Source: a virus
IMG/VR virus record: IMGVR_UViG_3300017971_000377
Coordinates: 1 to 48,141 of that record
Length of the DNA: 48,141 bases
Reading direction: 5' to 3' (one strand)
The notes under the pieces were generated by a model that worked only from the letters and a program-made list of their open reading frames with translations, was not told where the DNA came from and ran no database searches. This document shows positions 38,183 through 45,705 of this stretch, in pieces. Position 1 is the first letter of the stretch. Each line of letters begins with the position of its first letter. Made by a program: the position numbers and the translations under genes.

Positions 38183-38458
38183 ATGGAAATAGACAATTGG
38201 TGTAGATTGGGTAACGGAGATTGCTCAATTCTATATTTAAAAAATGATGTCAAAAAATGTATTAAAACAATAGAGGAGGCATCTATAATAACACCACAGG
38301 GATGTGCCTATGCTAATGGAAACTTATTAAGGAATGCTGATATAAATTCCAACGGAACAGTGACACCAAGATGTCTAAAATATTGTCAGTATCAAAAATG
38401 TGAAATGAAACCTGAAGAATTCATTCGCTGGAATGGTAACTGTACGTATTATGTGTAA
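38183..38458 (+). CDS. Small Cys-rich protein
   Basis: A 91-residue protein with eight Cys (including WCRLGNGDC and CLKYCQYQKC), probably metal-binding or disulfide-bonded. First gene after the 38118 promoter. No family recognised. Confidence 0.6.
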   Translation: MEIDNWCRLGNGDCSILYLKNDVKKCIKTIEEASIITPQGCAYANGNLLRNADINSNGTVTPRCLKYCQYQKCEMKPEEFIRWNGNCTYYV

Positions 38459-38771
38459 TACTTCTGATGATTGGGATTATTGTTGGACGAATTGTCCAAA
38501 ATGTAACAGGTCTTATCATATGTCCGACGGGGGATGCGATTGTAGCATAATGGAGCAAGAAAGAAAAATAGAAAAGTTTTGGGATGAATTCAACGGAATA
38601 GAAGAGGTTGTTATTGAGTCAGCATTGTTTAAAAAAGAAGATGCATGGGGAGATTTTCTCAATAAAGGAGATATGGAGGTTGTTATTTACACAAAAGATA
38701 ATGATTTTACATTAACTTTGTCTAATTGGAAAAGAGTACAAAAAATTTTAAATCAAACTTCGCATAATTAA
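38433..38771 (+). CDS. Small Cys-rich zinc-binding-like protein
   Basis: A protein of up to 112 residues with YCWTNCPKC and GGCDC near the N-terminus, a plausible zinc site, and a beta-like C-terminal half. The ATG at 38451 is an alternative start; neither has a strong ribosome binding site. It overlaps the previous gene. Confidence 0.55.
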   Translation: MVTVRIMCNTSDDWDYCWTNCPKCNRSYHMSDGGCDCSIMEQERKIEKFWDEFNGIEEVVIESALFKKEDAWGDFLNKGDMEVVIYTKDNDFTLTLSNWKRVQKILNQTSHN

Positions 38772-38837
38772 TATCTTTAATTACTTCAATAAAGCTGGAA
38801 GATCAAAATAAAAAATCGATACAACAGGAGAAAGGTA

Positions 38838-39161
38838 ATGAAAAAAATAGAGTCTGGTGAAACATTTGTAACAATAGCAATTATTATTGCAAGTATAATA
38901 ATTGCTATTGTATTAACGTTTCAACATGTGATAGATTCACAAATAAATTTAGATATAGCATTTCAATCGGCTCATCAGTTTTCAAAGAAAATAGAGGATA
39001 TTGCAGATATCAATTGTGTAGCGCAAGATAGCGATAGTGATGGCTATTGTTCATGTAGCCTTATTAAAAAAGATGGAAGTGTAATTTCTCTGGAATGTGG
39101 CTGTCGGCAAAAATTTTATGGTTGCAAACTGGCAACATTCAAGGTTGGGGAAATAGATTAG
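38838..39161 (+). CDS. Membrane-anchored Cys-rich protein
   Basis: A 107-residue protein with one N-terminal transmembrane segment (about 10-30) and a Cys-rich exposed domain (GYCSCSLIK, LECGCRQKFYGC). AGGAG precedes the ATG. Function unknown. Confidence 0.6.
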   Translation: MKKIESGETFVTIAIIIASIIIAIVLTFQHVIDSQINLDIAFQSAHQFSKKIEDIADINCVAQDSDSDGYCSCSLIKKDGSVISLECGCRQKFYGCKLATFKVGEID

Positions 39162-39172
39162 GGAAGAAGTCG

Positions 39173-39195
39173 CCAGTGCAATTCAATTGCACTGG
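39173..39195. promoter_or_regulatory. 23-bp palindrome containing AGTGCAATTCAATTGCACT
   Basis: A perfect 11-1-11 palindrome, 43 bases upstream of the beta-helix gene at 39239. The inner 19 bp are identical to the copy at 40297. No T-run follows. Confidence 0.75.
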
Positions 39196-39238
39196 TATAA
39201 GGGGAAAGAGCTATACGATTTAGAGTTAGGAGAGGAAG

Positions 39239-40036
39239 ATGAGCATTAAGAGTTTTAAGGACATTATGAACCTTCATGGGCTAATAGGCCAAGACGAATC
39301 TGATTGGTATCAGCACCAAAACGGCGGCGGGTGGATAAAAAAGACAGCATATGTTAACAAGACAGTATATGTTGGGCCTTATGCAATAGTTTATGGTAAG
39401 GCCTTAGTATCTGGTAAGGCAAAAATTAATGGGACGGCTCAGATTTATGGAACGGTTCGAATTTGGGATGAAGTAAAAGTTTATGGCAATGCAATAGTAG
39501 GTGGAAATGCGGTACTGTTTGACAATGTAGAAATTTATGACAATGCAAAAATTTATGATAATGTAGTAGTAGTTGATGAGGCAATGGTAGCCGGCGAAGC
39601 TATCATATATGATAATGTTCGAGTATATGATAATGCGCGAATTTATGGCAAAGCAAGGGCATTTGACGATGTACATGTAGGTAATAATGCAAGAGTATAC
39701 GAGAATGCAGTATTATTTCATAAGACAAAAATTCGTGGCAACGCATGTGTTTATGGCAACGCATGTGTTAAGGGTTCTAGCATTATTCGTGGTTATGTTC
39801 AAATTTGTGGTGAGGCAGAAGTTGTGGATAAAATTTATGAGGGAAATATCATAGTTTCAACCGCGACATATAAGGGATTGAAGACTAAAGACAATCAAAG
39901 TAAAAAAATTGAATCCAATTTAACACCTGAAGTACCTAAATATAATTCATCATGTCCTATTTGCGGGTCTCCGGCGCAAGATTTAATATTTAAAATTTAC
40001 TGTTCTAAGACAGGATGTCAAAATTATCATCCGTAG
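39239..40036 (+). CDS. Beta-helix hexapeptide-repeat protein with C-terminal zinc ribbon
   Basis: A 265-residue protein in three parts. The N-terminal cap is MNLHGLIGQDESDWYQHQ followed by NGGGW. Next come roughly 25 hexapeptide repeats (IYGNAKI-like, residues about 36-200) that should form a left-handed beta-helix. A zinc ribbon (CPICGSP with CSKTGCQNYHP) ends it. The His residue that acts in hexapeptide acyltransferases is not evident, so a structural or binding role is likely. The partner paralogue is at 40340. A ribosome binding site AGGAG lies 7 nt upstream. Confidence 0.78.
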   Translation: MSIKSFKDIMNLHGLIGQDESDWYQHQNGGGWIKKTAYVNKTVYVGPYAIVYGKALVSGKAKINGTAQIYGTVRIWDEVKVYGNAIVGGNAVLFDNVEIYDNAKIYDNVVVVDEAMVAGEAIIYDNVRVYDNARIYGKARAFDDVHVGNNARVYENAVLFHKTKIRGNACVYGNACVKGSSIIRGYVQICGEAEVVDKIYEGNIIVSTATYKGLKTKDNQSKKIESNLTPEVPKYNSSCPICGSPAQDLIFKIYCSKTGCQNYHP

Positions 40037-40045
40037 GAGAAAGAA

Positions 40046-40144
40046 ATGGTTATGCGTAAGAAAAAGTTCCCATCCGAGATTGATAAAATATTTCCTCTTT
40101 TTTTCTGGACTAAGTGTGATAAATGTTTTTGTGAATTCCGTTGA
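40046..40144 (+). CDS. Very small Cys-containing protein
   Basis: A 32-residue frame (MVMRKKKFPS start) with CDKCFC at its end and AGGAG upstream. It could be a real small protein or the 5' part of a broken gene continuing at 40151. Confidence 0.4.
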   Translation: MVMRKKKFPSEIDKIFPLFFWTKCDKCFCEFR

Positions 40145-40150
40145 GAGAAA

Positions 40151-40288
40151 ATGTGGAGAATTAAGAAATTTGAAGATCACAGTTGTAAGGTGTTTTTTTA
40201 TTTTTGTGTCGTTAATTATTATATTTGTACAAAATGTGCACCTACTCTTCTAGAACTTACAAAAATAAGACGTTGTTTATGCATATAA
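40151..40288 (+). CDS. Very small Cys-rich protein or gene fragment
   Basis: A 45-residue frame starting MWRIKKFEDHSCKV with CTKCAP and RRCLCI. GAGAG precedes the ATG. Together with the frame before it, it may be a decayed Cys-rich gene between the two beta-helix genes. Confidence 0.4.
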   Translation: MWRIKKFEDHSCKVFFYFCVVNYYICTKCAPTLLELTKIRRCLCI

Positions 40289-40296
40289 TATTAATT

Positions 40297-40315
40297 AGTG
40301 CAATTCAATTGCACT
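40297..40315. promoter_or_regulatory. 19-bp palindrome AGTGCAATTCAATTGCACT
   Basis: Identical to the inner part of the copy at 39173 and located 24 bases before the ATG of the second beta-helix gene, just 5' of AAGGAGG. Confidence 0.75.
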
Positions 40316-40339
40316 GACACAAGGAGGAAAGAAGAGAAA

Positions 40340-41122
40340 ATGGATTTTAGTCAGGTTATGAACCTTCATGGGCTAATAGGTCAAGACGAATCTGATTGGC
40401 ATCAACACCAAAACGGCGGCGGGTGGGTACAGAATATAGCTAGAGTTGAGCCTGCAGCATATATTGGATCCGAGGCAATAGTTTATGGTCATGCGCGAAT
40501 TTATGGCAAAGCGGAGGTGTACAATCAAGCTCGAGTATTCAACAGTGCACAAGTACATGGTCATGCTCAAGTATTTGATAATGCATGGGTTTACGGAAAT
40601 GCGGCAATATTTGATAATGCGAGAGTATTTGGATTTGCATCGGTTGACGATAATGCGAGAGTATATGGTGATGCAATAATACGTGACAATACACAAGTAT
40701 TTGGAAATGCGGAAGTTTATGATCATGTACAGATTGAAGAAAATGCAAGAATTTATGGTAATGCGCGAATTTATGGCCATGCAATGGTTTGTGATAATGC
40801 ACAAGTTTGTGATAATGCACAAGTTTATGGCAATGCAAGGGTCGGCGGTTCTAGCAGTATTGAAGAATATGTTGAAGTTTGTGGTTGTATAAAAATTGCA
40901 GACAATAAAAGATACAGGGGAAATATTGTAATTACTACTACTAATGATGATAAAAAGCGTACTCTTCTTATTAAAAAATCTACAGATGGACAGCCTAATC
41001 CGAAGAAAAAAATTGAATTATCTCAATATAATTCATCATGTCCTATTTGTAAATCACCAGCACAAGATTTAATATTTAAAGTTTACTGCTCCAAGGTGGG
41101 ATGTCAAAATTATCATCTGTAA
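40340..41122 (+). CDS. Second beta-helix hexapeptide-repeat protein with zinc ribbon
   Basis: A 260-residue paralogue of the gene at 39239. The cap (MNLHGLIGQDESDWHQHQ) and the zinc ribbon (CPICKSP with CSKVGCQNYH) are almost identical. The hexapeptide repeats between them have diverged strongly and are more regular (VYGNARI, VFDNAWV). That contrast suggests the two ends carry the conserved function and the repeats vary. The ATG at 40340 has GGAGG 12 nt and GAAGAG 4 nt upstream; the open frame further upstream runs through the palindrome and is not used. Confidence 0.78.
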   Translation: MDFSQVMNLHGLIGQDESDWHQHQNGGGWVQNIARVEPAAYIGSEAIVYGHARIYGKAEVYNQARVFNSAQVHGHAQVFDNAWVYGNAAIFDNARVFGFASVDDNARVYGDAIIRDNTQVFGNAEVYDHVQIEENARIYGNARIYGHAMVCDNAQVCDNAQVYGNARVGGSSSIEEYVEVCGCIKIADNKRYRGNIVITTTNDDKKRTLLIKKSTDGQPNPKKKIELSQYNSSCPICKSPAQDLIFKVYCSKVGCQNYHL

Positions 41123-41142
41123 AAAGTAAAAGAAGGAAGAAT

Positions 41143-41382
41143 ATGATCGCGCTTAATATTTTAGCTTCTTTAGGAACGATTATTTTCATACTGTGGGTTG
41201 TAGCGATTATTGCAGGAAAAGCAAATGGATTTTTTACAAGATTATTTTACCGCCTTGGGTTGACTAATCTTACTCAAAAGGAGTATATGTTATTAGTAAA
41301 GTTTTACGATGGTGAAGAAGTAAGTCCAGATGAGGTTAAAAAAGTGTTAAGTATTTTATACGGAGAAAATGATGATTATTAA
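41143..41382 (+). CDS. Small membrane protein
   Basis: A 79-residue protein starting MIALNILASLGTIIFILWVV, one transmembrane segment, then a charged C-terminus (TQKEYMLLVKFYDGEE). AAGGAAG precedes the ATG at 41143. It overlaps the next gene. Confidence 0.6.
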   Translation: MIALNILASLGTIIFILWVVAIIAGKANGFFTRLFYRLGLTNLTQKEYMLLVKFYDGEEVSPDEVKKVLSILYGENDDY

Positions 41383-41932
41383 TTTAAAAGATGCCAAAGT
41401 AAAACTAATTCAAAAAGCTGAAACGTATCAAGTTCAAAAAAGACTATTTAGATGTCCTATTTGTGGTCATCATGATTCAGGGTTTTCGTATGGTCATTTA
41501 ATCGCTGATGCTAAAAACGAACCTAAAGATTTTGGGCCATGGTATTGTGAATCATGCGGACAAGGCGTATTTGGCCATGTAACAAAGGATGGGCAAGTTT
41601 TTCTTAAGATTGATCCTGATGTAAAATTTCATAAGTTTCTTGCACTATTGCGCTATGAAGACTTATTTATTATTGTTGAAGGTAGCACCTCTATTGAAAA
41701 AGAGTATCACACTATAGAAATGCATCGTTTTTATTATGAGGAACACGCTTGTCCAGTTAATTTTTTAAGAGGGGTAAAAGAAGTTATTTATAATAAGAAA
41801 TTAGATCCTCACGGTGTATTTAAAGTTGTTGCTGTTGTTGACAGAGGTTGGGAAGAGGATTTGGAGAATGCAACTATTGAAAAGTTTGAAAAACTATTTA
41901 ATGTTGAATTTTCAGAAAAAAACAAAATTTAG
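41369..41932 (+). CDS. Zinc-ribbon protein, function unknown
   Basis: A 187-residue protein with CPICGHH at about residue 29 and CESCGQG about 33 residues later, a zinc ribbon. The C-terminal two thirds are alpha/beta and unrecognised. ATGATG gives two starts behind GGAG. Confidence 0.6.
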   Translation: MMIINLKDAKVKLIQKAETYQVQKRLFRCPICGHHDSGFSYGHLIADAKNEPKDFGPWYCESCGQGVFGHVTKDGQVFLKIDPDVKFHKFLALLRYEDLFIIVEGSTSIEKEYHTIEMHRFYYEEHACPVNFLRGVKEVIYNKKLDPHGVFKVVAVVDRGWEEDLENATIEKFEKLFNVEFSEKNKI

Positions 41933-41987
41933 TTTTAACATATGAATAACCAAAAGAAAATCTTTTTTTAAAAGAAGGGAGGAAAAA

Positions 41988-42380
41988 ATGGAATCAATAG
42001 CGGAAGCAATGGGATTAACAACAACAGGATTAACAATAGTAATCATTATTGCAATATTTGTATATATGATGTTGGTTGGTGTTACATATTGTCTAGCTGA
42101 TAAGTATACTAGCTTGGACATAGAAGATATAGGGCTTATACTTGTAATACTTTGGCCTATATATCTTCCTGGTCTATTACCGTATGTGTTTTTTAAAAAA
42201 TCAATGCCATGTATCATTGAATGGTATAATAAAAGAAGTAAAAATAAAATTCCTGATATCTACATAAGGGAGGGAGCAAAAATAAAAACTCTTGAGCAAT
42301 ACAGTAAGATTGTTGGATTAGTGGAGGAGTATGAAATAGAAAACGATTTTGAAAATTTATTAAACAAAAGAAGAAACTAA
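41988..42380 (+). CDS. Membrane protein, two or three transmembrane segments
   Basis: A 130-residue protein with hydrophobic segments at about 14-36 and 47-69 and a charged C-terminal domain. GGGAGG precedes the ATG. Function unknown. Confidence 0.65.
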   Translation: MESIAEAMGLTTTGLTIVIIIAIFVYMMLVGVTYCLADKYTSLDIEDIGLILVILWPIYLPGLLPYVFFKKSMPCIIEWYNKRSKNKIPDIYIREGAKIKTLEQYSKIVGLVEEYEIENDFENLLNKRRN

Positions 42381-42385
42381 AAGAG

Positions 42386-42544
42386 ATGGAACCAACAACG
42401 GGAGTGATGGAATTAATAACGGACGTGATAGGCTTTTTTGTCATGGTACTTATGCTTATATATCTAGTACTTCCCGGTATCATTGCTCGAATGGATTTCA
42501 AACGGATAGAGGCAAGAAGAAAAACAAAAAAGAAAAAATCTTAG
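42386..42544 (+). CDS. Small membrane protein (52 aa)
   Basis: A 52-residue protein starting MEPTTGVMELIT, with one transmembrane segment (about 12-35) and a strongly basic C-terminus (RRKTKKKKS). The start lies 5 bases after the previous stop. Its topology is like a small membrane regulator; no function known. Confidence 0.5.
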   Translation: MEPTTGVMELITDVIGFFVMVLMLIYLVLPGIIARMDFKRIEARRKTKKKKS

Positions 42545-42552
42545 GAGATGTG

Positions 42553-42684
42553 ATGTTAGAAATTGTTAATCAAAAAGTATCAGAAACCTCGACAGAAATG
42601 AAAAAATGTTGTCAAAAAATGTTAAGGGAAGTGGACAAACTTGCTGCGTTGTTAAAAGATCAAATGATGGTGCTGGAACGTTAG
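42553..42684 (+). CDS. Small helical protein (43 aa)
   Basis: A 43-residue frame starting MLEIVNQKVSE, predicted as an amphipathic helix with a CC pair. AGGAG lies upstream (42543-42547). No family recognised. Confidence 0.45.
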   Translation: MLEIVNQKVSETSTEMKKCCQKMLREVDKLAALLKDQMMVLER

Positions 42685-42710
42685 CGTGGTGGGAATTTCT
42701 CAGGGACAGA

Positions 42711-42800
42711 ATGGACAATATAAATAATTTATATGAAAATATAACGTTAGCTTTTGTTCAATTTTTAAAAGAAAAAAGAGAAAAGGAGAACAAAAAATGA
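42711..42800 (+). CDS. Small helical protein (29 aa)
   Basis: A 29-residue frame starting MDNINNLYENI, with AGGGA upstream and a stop overlapping the lipoprotein start (ATGA-type coupling). It may be a leader that couples translation. A longer open frame in the same register starts at 42606 inside the previous gene. Confidence 0.35.
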   Translation: MDNINNLYENITLAFVQFLKEKREKENKK

Positions 42801-43354
42801 AATCGTATCAAATTTTATTAATTCCAATACTTTTATCATTAGTTGGATGTAAGTGTAAAAATACAGTCACTACTGATGCGCGGGTGGACGCTGGCATAGT
42901 TCAATCCAAAGTATCAAAAGATGCCAGGCTGGTAGAAAATCTTGAAGGCATGTGGTATATAGACGACGATGGGGTCTGCTTACATTTGAAGAAAAAACAG
43001 GAAGGTTATTCATATGAAGGATTACAAAAGACCAAATATGATACCTTTGAAGAGATTAATGTGCTTGTAAAATTTGAAGAGGGTAGAAAATTAACAATGC
43101 TACTTTCATTTTTTCCAGCGGGCAAAGGAGAACATGGGGTTCAAATAGATACGTTTTTGCTAATAGGCAAGGCGGGCCCTGAGTGGAAAAAAATATTCTT
43201 TGATCATGCTACAAATATTTCAATGGTTTCTAATTCTGATCATACTGGATATAAGATAATTGAGACGAATCTGACTTCAACATGGAAAAAGCTTGTTACA
43301 CGTGAGGGGTTAGAGAAATGCAGGTGTGCCAGGTCGAAATTAGAATCTCTATAA
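42797..43354 (+). CDS. Lipoprotein
   Basis: A 185-residue protein with a type II signal peptide: MKSYQILLIPILLSLVGC, a lipobox LVGC with the acylated Cys at 18. The mature part is mixed and unrecognised. It would be anchored on the outer face of the cytoplasmic membrane or in the outer membrane. Phage lipoproteins commonly act in superinfection exclusion, which is a possibility here. AAGGAG precedes the ATG. Confidence 0.7.
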   Translation: MKSYQILLIPILLSLVGCKCKNTVTTDARVDAGIVQSKVSKDARLVENLEGMWYIDDDGVCLHLKKKQEGYSYEGLQKTKYDTFEEINVLVKFEEGRKLTMLLSFFPAGKGEHGVQIDTFLLIGKAGPEWKKIFFDHATNISMVSNSDHTGYKIIETNLTSTWKKLVTREGLEKCRCARSKLESL

Positions 43355-43376
43355 AGGGAGTAAAAGGAGTAAAAGA

Positions 43377-43760
43377 ATGAGCCAAATAGATTTATTGGAA
43401 GAATCCAAAAAAGAAAATGCTAAATTAACTGAACAAAATGCTAAATTAACTATGGATATCACAGAAAGAGATAGCAGAATAAGCGATTTGCAAGATCGGA
43501 TTTATCACAGAAGGATAAATAAGATTAGTAATTTTTTTAAAACGTGTGCATTATACGCTTTATTGATTGGCTATATTGTTATTGGCGGGGCCACCTGTCA
43601 ACATGTTCAAAATTCGTCTGATTCGACTAAATATAGTCATACTCAAATCATGATACATGGTGGAACGGCTGGGATAGCTTGGCCGATTTATTTGGTGTCG
43701 AAGGTTGGTGGAGTATTTGTAAGCAAAACGGACAATAAGCAAGTAGAAGCAAAGGAATAA
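43377..43760 (+). CDS. Coiled-coil membrane protein
   Basis: A 127-residue protein with an N-terminal coiled coil (including a NAKLT repeat), a transmembrane segment at about 57-75 and a second weak hydrophobic stretch. The coiled-coil-plus-anchor layout resembles a membrane adaptor. It lies just after the lipoprotein gene. Confidence 0.6.
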   Translation: MSQIDLLEESKKENAKLTEQNAKLTMDITERDSRISDLQDRIYHRRINKISNFFKTCALYALLIGYIVIGGATCQHVQNSSDSTKYSHTQIMIHGGTAGIAWPIYLVSKVGGVFVSKTDNKQVEAKE

Positions 43761-43763
43761 AGA

Positions 43764-44240
43764 ATGAAAATAAAAACAGAAGATCTTCATAAGGCATTTG
43801 AAGAAGTTTATAAGGCGATGGTTGAACAATTTCAGTGTCCAGGATGTGTCAATGGGTCAAGTCCTGTTAGTTGTTCTAAATACGTGTTACAAGAAACTGA
43901 CTATTTAGGGGTGGAAGGCAAATATTGTGCAGCTCACGCGCCTGGAACAATGATGACATATGGAGCATCATTTAGAAAAATAGTTTTAGGGTTGCCGATT
44001 GGATTCAATAAATATGTAGGCGATCGGCCTGAATTATATTTATTTCTTAACAATCAATATCCTAACTATAACAAATTCAATAGAGCCATTTGGGCCTTAG
44101 AAAAGGATGGTTATTTATTTGTAAGGGCATATTGCCCTCGCATCAATCAAGGCTTTATAAATATTATTCGTGATGGAAAGTTTTGTGATTTACCTTCTGG
44201 CGTGGTAGATGTAAGTGAATTCATTGATGAGGTGGATTAA
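43764..44240 (+). CDS. Hypothetical Cys-containing protein
   Basis: A 158-residue protein with FQCPGCVNG and SCSKY, and a later YCAAHAPGT, a possible zinc site. No family recognised. The stop is followed by the 14-bp repeat array. Confidence 0.6.
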   Translation: MKIKTEDLHKAFEEVYKAMVEQFQCPGCVNGSSPVSCSKYVLQETDYLGVEGKYCAAHAPGTMMTYGASFRKIVLGLPIGFNKYVGDRPELYLFLNNQYPNYNKFNRAIWALEKDGYLFVRAYCPRINQGFINIIRDGKFCDLPSGVVDVSEFIDEVD

Positions 44241-44247
44241 TTGTTCT

Positions 44248-44345
44248 AAGAAAACCTAATCAAGAAAACCTAATCAAGAAAACCTAATCAAGAAAACCTA
44301 ATCAAGAAAACCTAATCAAGAAAACTTAATCAAGAAAACCTAATA
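44248..44345. repeat. 14-bp tandem repeat array x7 (AAGAAAACCTAATC)
   Basis: Seven contiguous 14-base units; unit 6 has one change and unit 7 ends ATA. The array fills most of the 120-base gap between genes. It has no spacers, so it is not CRISPR. Possible roles are an iteron-type protein-binding site or a replication-slippage remnant. A second 14-bp array at 45643 shares AAAACCTA. Confidence 0.9.
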
Positions 44346-44360
44346 AAAGGAAAAGATGAA

Positions 44361-44876
44361 ATGTATCTATTAAATGGCGATTTAAATCAATTGGTAAATT
44401 TGACACGGTTTTTAAAAAATTGTGAACTTTACGTTACCCGCGTTGGTATTTATCCTGCTTTTAATAATGTAGAACAGTATGTAAAAGCACTTGAGGCAAT
44501 TTTTAAGAATCGTGTCGAGGGGTGGTGGAGTCAAAAACATGAACTCATTCAACATAATATTTGTACAAAAGAAGAGTTCAATTCAATCTTACAACAAGAA
44601 ATAAGAGAAAAAAGACAGGCATGGGAGGAAAAGGAAGAAATGGCCGGCAAGGAAAAAAAGAAAATCAACTGTTGCAAGAAGGGGGAGGAGGATATTTTCT
44701 TTAAGAAGGCCGACAATTGTGATGGGCCAGAGGAGGACGGATTCGTATTAGCTATTAAGGGGCAATACCCTGATCCCGCATATGAACTTATCAATTACTG
44801 TCCTTATTGTGGAAAAAAAATATACCAGGAAGAGAAGAAAGAAGAGGTGGAAGCAACGGTTGGGTGGATGATTTAA
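44361..44876 (+). CDS. Hypothetical protein with C-terminal zinc motif
   Basis: A 171-residue protein with a charged helical middle (EIREKRQAWEEKEEMAGKEK) and CPYCGKK near the C-terminus with a CC pair before it, a likely zinc ribbon. AAGGAAAA precedes the start. Function unknown. Confidence 0.6.
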   Translation: MYLLNGDLNQLVNLTRFLKNCELYVTRVGIYPAFNNVEQYVKALEAIFKNRVEGWWSQKHELIQHNICTKEEFNSILQQEIREKRQAWEEKEEMAGKEKKKINCCKKGEEDIFFKKADNCDGPEEDGFVLAIKGQYPDPAYELINYCPYCGKKIYQEEKKEEVEATVGWMI

Positions 44877-45049
44877 TAAATGCGCATTCTTTAAACAATC
44901 GGATGGGGGTGGATAGTTTGACAGATATTTTTACAATAACTAAATTTAATCTTGTCAACGTTGAGGACAATGTACAGGTAAAATATATTTTAAGCAAAAA
45001 CGGTGAACCATTATGGCATAAGAAGCTTTGTAATGTTCTAGGATCATAG
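44864..45049 (+). pseudogene. ORF ending at TAG but open in frame for 47 more codons
   Basis: The frame from GTG 44864 (or ATG 44903) stops at TAG 45047-45049, then stays open without another stop to TAG 45191-45193. The downstream part (EKLDDRDFLF, then MHEGRLARWVDIL) looks like normal protein. The simplest reading is a longer gene broken by an amber mutation. TAG is used as a stop by several other genes here, so general TAG recoding is unlikely. Confidence 0.45.
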
Positions 45050-45201
45050 TTTTATTTTAATTTTAAAGAGTATATTCTTGAGGAGAAACTTGACGACAGA
45101 GATTTTTTATTTATGCATGAAGGCAGGTTGGCGCGCTGGGTGGATATATTAAAAATGCAGAATTATAAGAAGGATTTTACATTATTGATGTAGGAAGGAA
45201 A

Positions 45202-45411
45202 ATGTATAGTGATAATTGTATAAAAATACATAAAAAAGCACAACAAATTTTAAAAGAAAGAGCCAATCTTTTAAAAAAAAGGCACGAATCGGGACTGTCT
45301 GAAGATGAAGAACTTAAATTGATGGAAATGGGCGATGCATTAAATGAAGTATTAACGCCGTGCTTTAGTTGCGAGAAGGGGGGAGGCAGGGAGGAGGTAA
45401 ACAATGAATAA
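45202..45411 (+). CDS. Small hypothetical protein
   Basis: A 69-residue protein, helical and charged, with CFSCEKGG near the end. GTAGGAAGG lies upstream. It overlaps the next gene by 8 bases. Confidence 0.55.
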   Translation: MYSDNCIKIHKKAQQILKERANLLKKRHESGLSEDEELKLMEMGDALNEVLTPCFSCEKGGGREEVNNE

Positions 45412-45658
45412 TGAATCAGCAATGTATAGTTGTTCTGAGGTTATAGTAGGATTTTTCGACGATTTTAATCTTGACAATGCTCAGAATGTATTAAAACAAT
45501 TACCATATTTTGTAAAGATTTTAAACACATATGAACTTATTCTTGCGGTTCATGTAAAAGTTGTGGAAAATAGGGTAATAGATTTTGCAGAGAATGCGAA
45601 AAAATTAAAATGCATAAAGTATGTAAATTTGAATTACTTTGTAAAACCTACTTTATAA
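45404..45658 (+). CDS. Small hypothetical protein
   Basis: An 84-residue protein with alternating beta/helix pattern and no recognised domain. Its last four residues and stop are encoded by the first unit of the 14-bp array at 45643, so the repeat grew from, or into, its 3' end. Confidence 0.55.
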   Translation: MNNESAMYSCSEVIVGFFDDFNLDNAQNVLKQLPYFVKILNTYELILAVHVKVVENRVIDFAENAKKLKCIKYVNLNYFVKPTL

Positions 45659-45693
45659 AACCTACTTTATAAAACCTACTTTATAAAACCTAC
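45643..45693. repeat. 14-bp tandem repeat array (AAAACCTACTTTAT), about 3.6 copies
   Basis: Three full 14-base units and a 9-base partial one. The first contains the stop of the preceding gene. It has the same period and the same AAAACCTA core as the array at 44248. Confidence 0.9.
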
Positions 45694-45705
45694 ATAGGCA
45701 TCTAA

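Noticed and set aside
40373-40838. Long His/Tyr/Ile-rich minus-strand frames opposite the beta-helix gene
   Set aside because: The 18-bp periodicity of the hexapeptide repeats keeps several frames open on both strands; these are shadows.
44248-44345. CRISPR array
   Set aside because: The 14-bp units are contiguous with no spacers and there are no cas1/cas2 genes.
44864-45193. Phage-wide reassignment of TAG
   Set aside because: Several intact genes, such as those ending at 587, 5983, 7130 and 40036, use TAG at natural protein ends.
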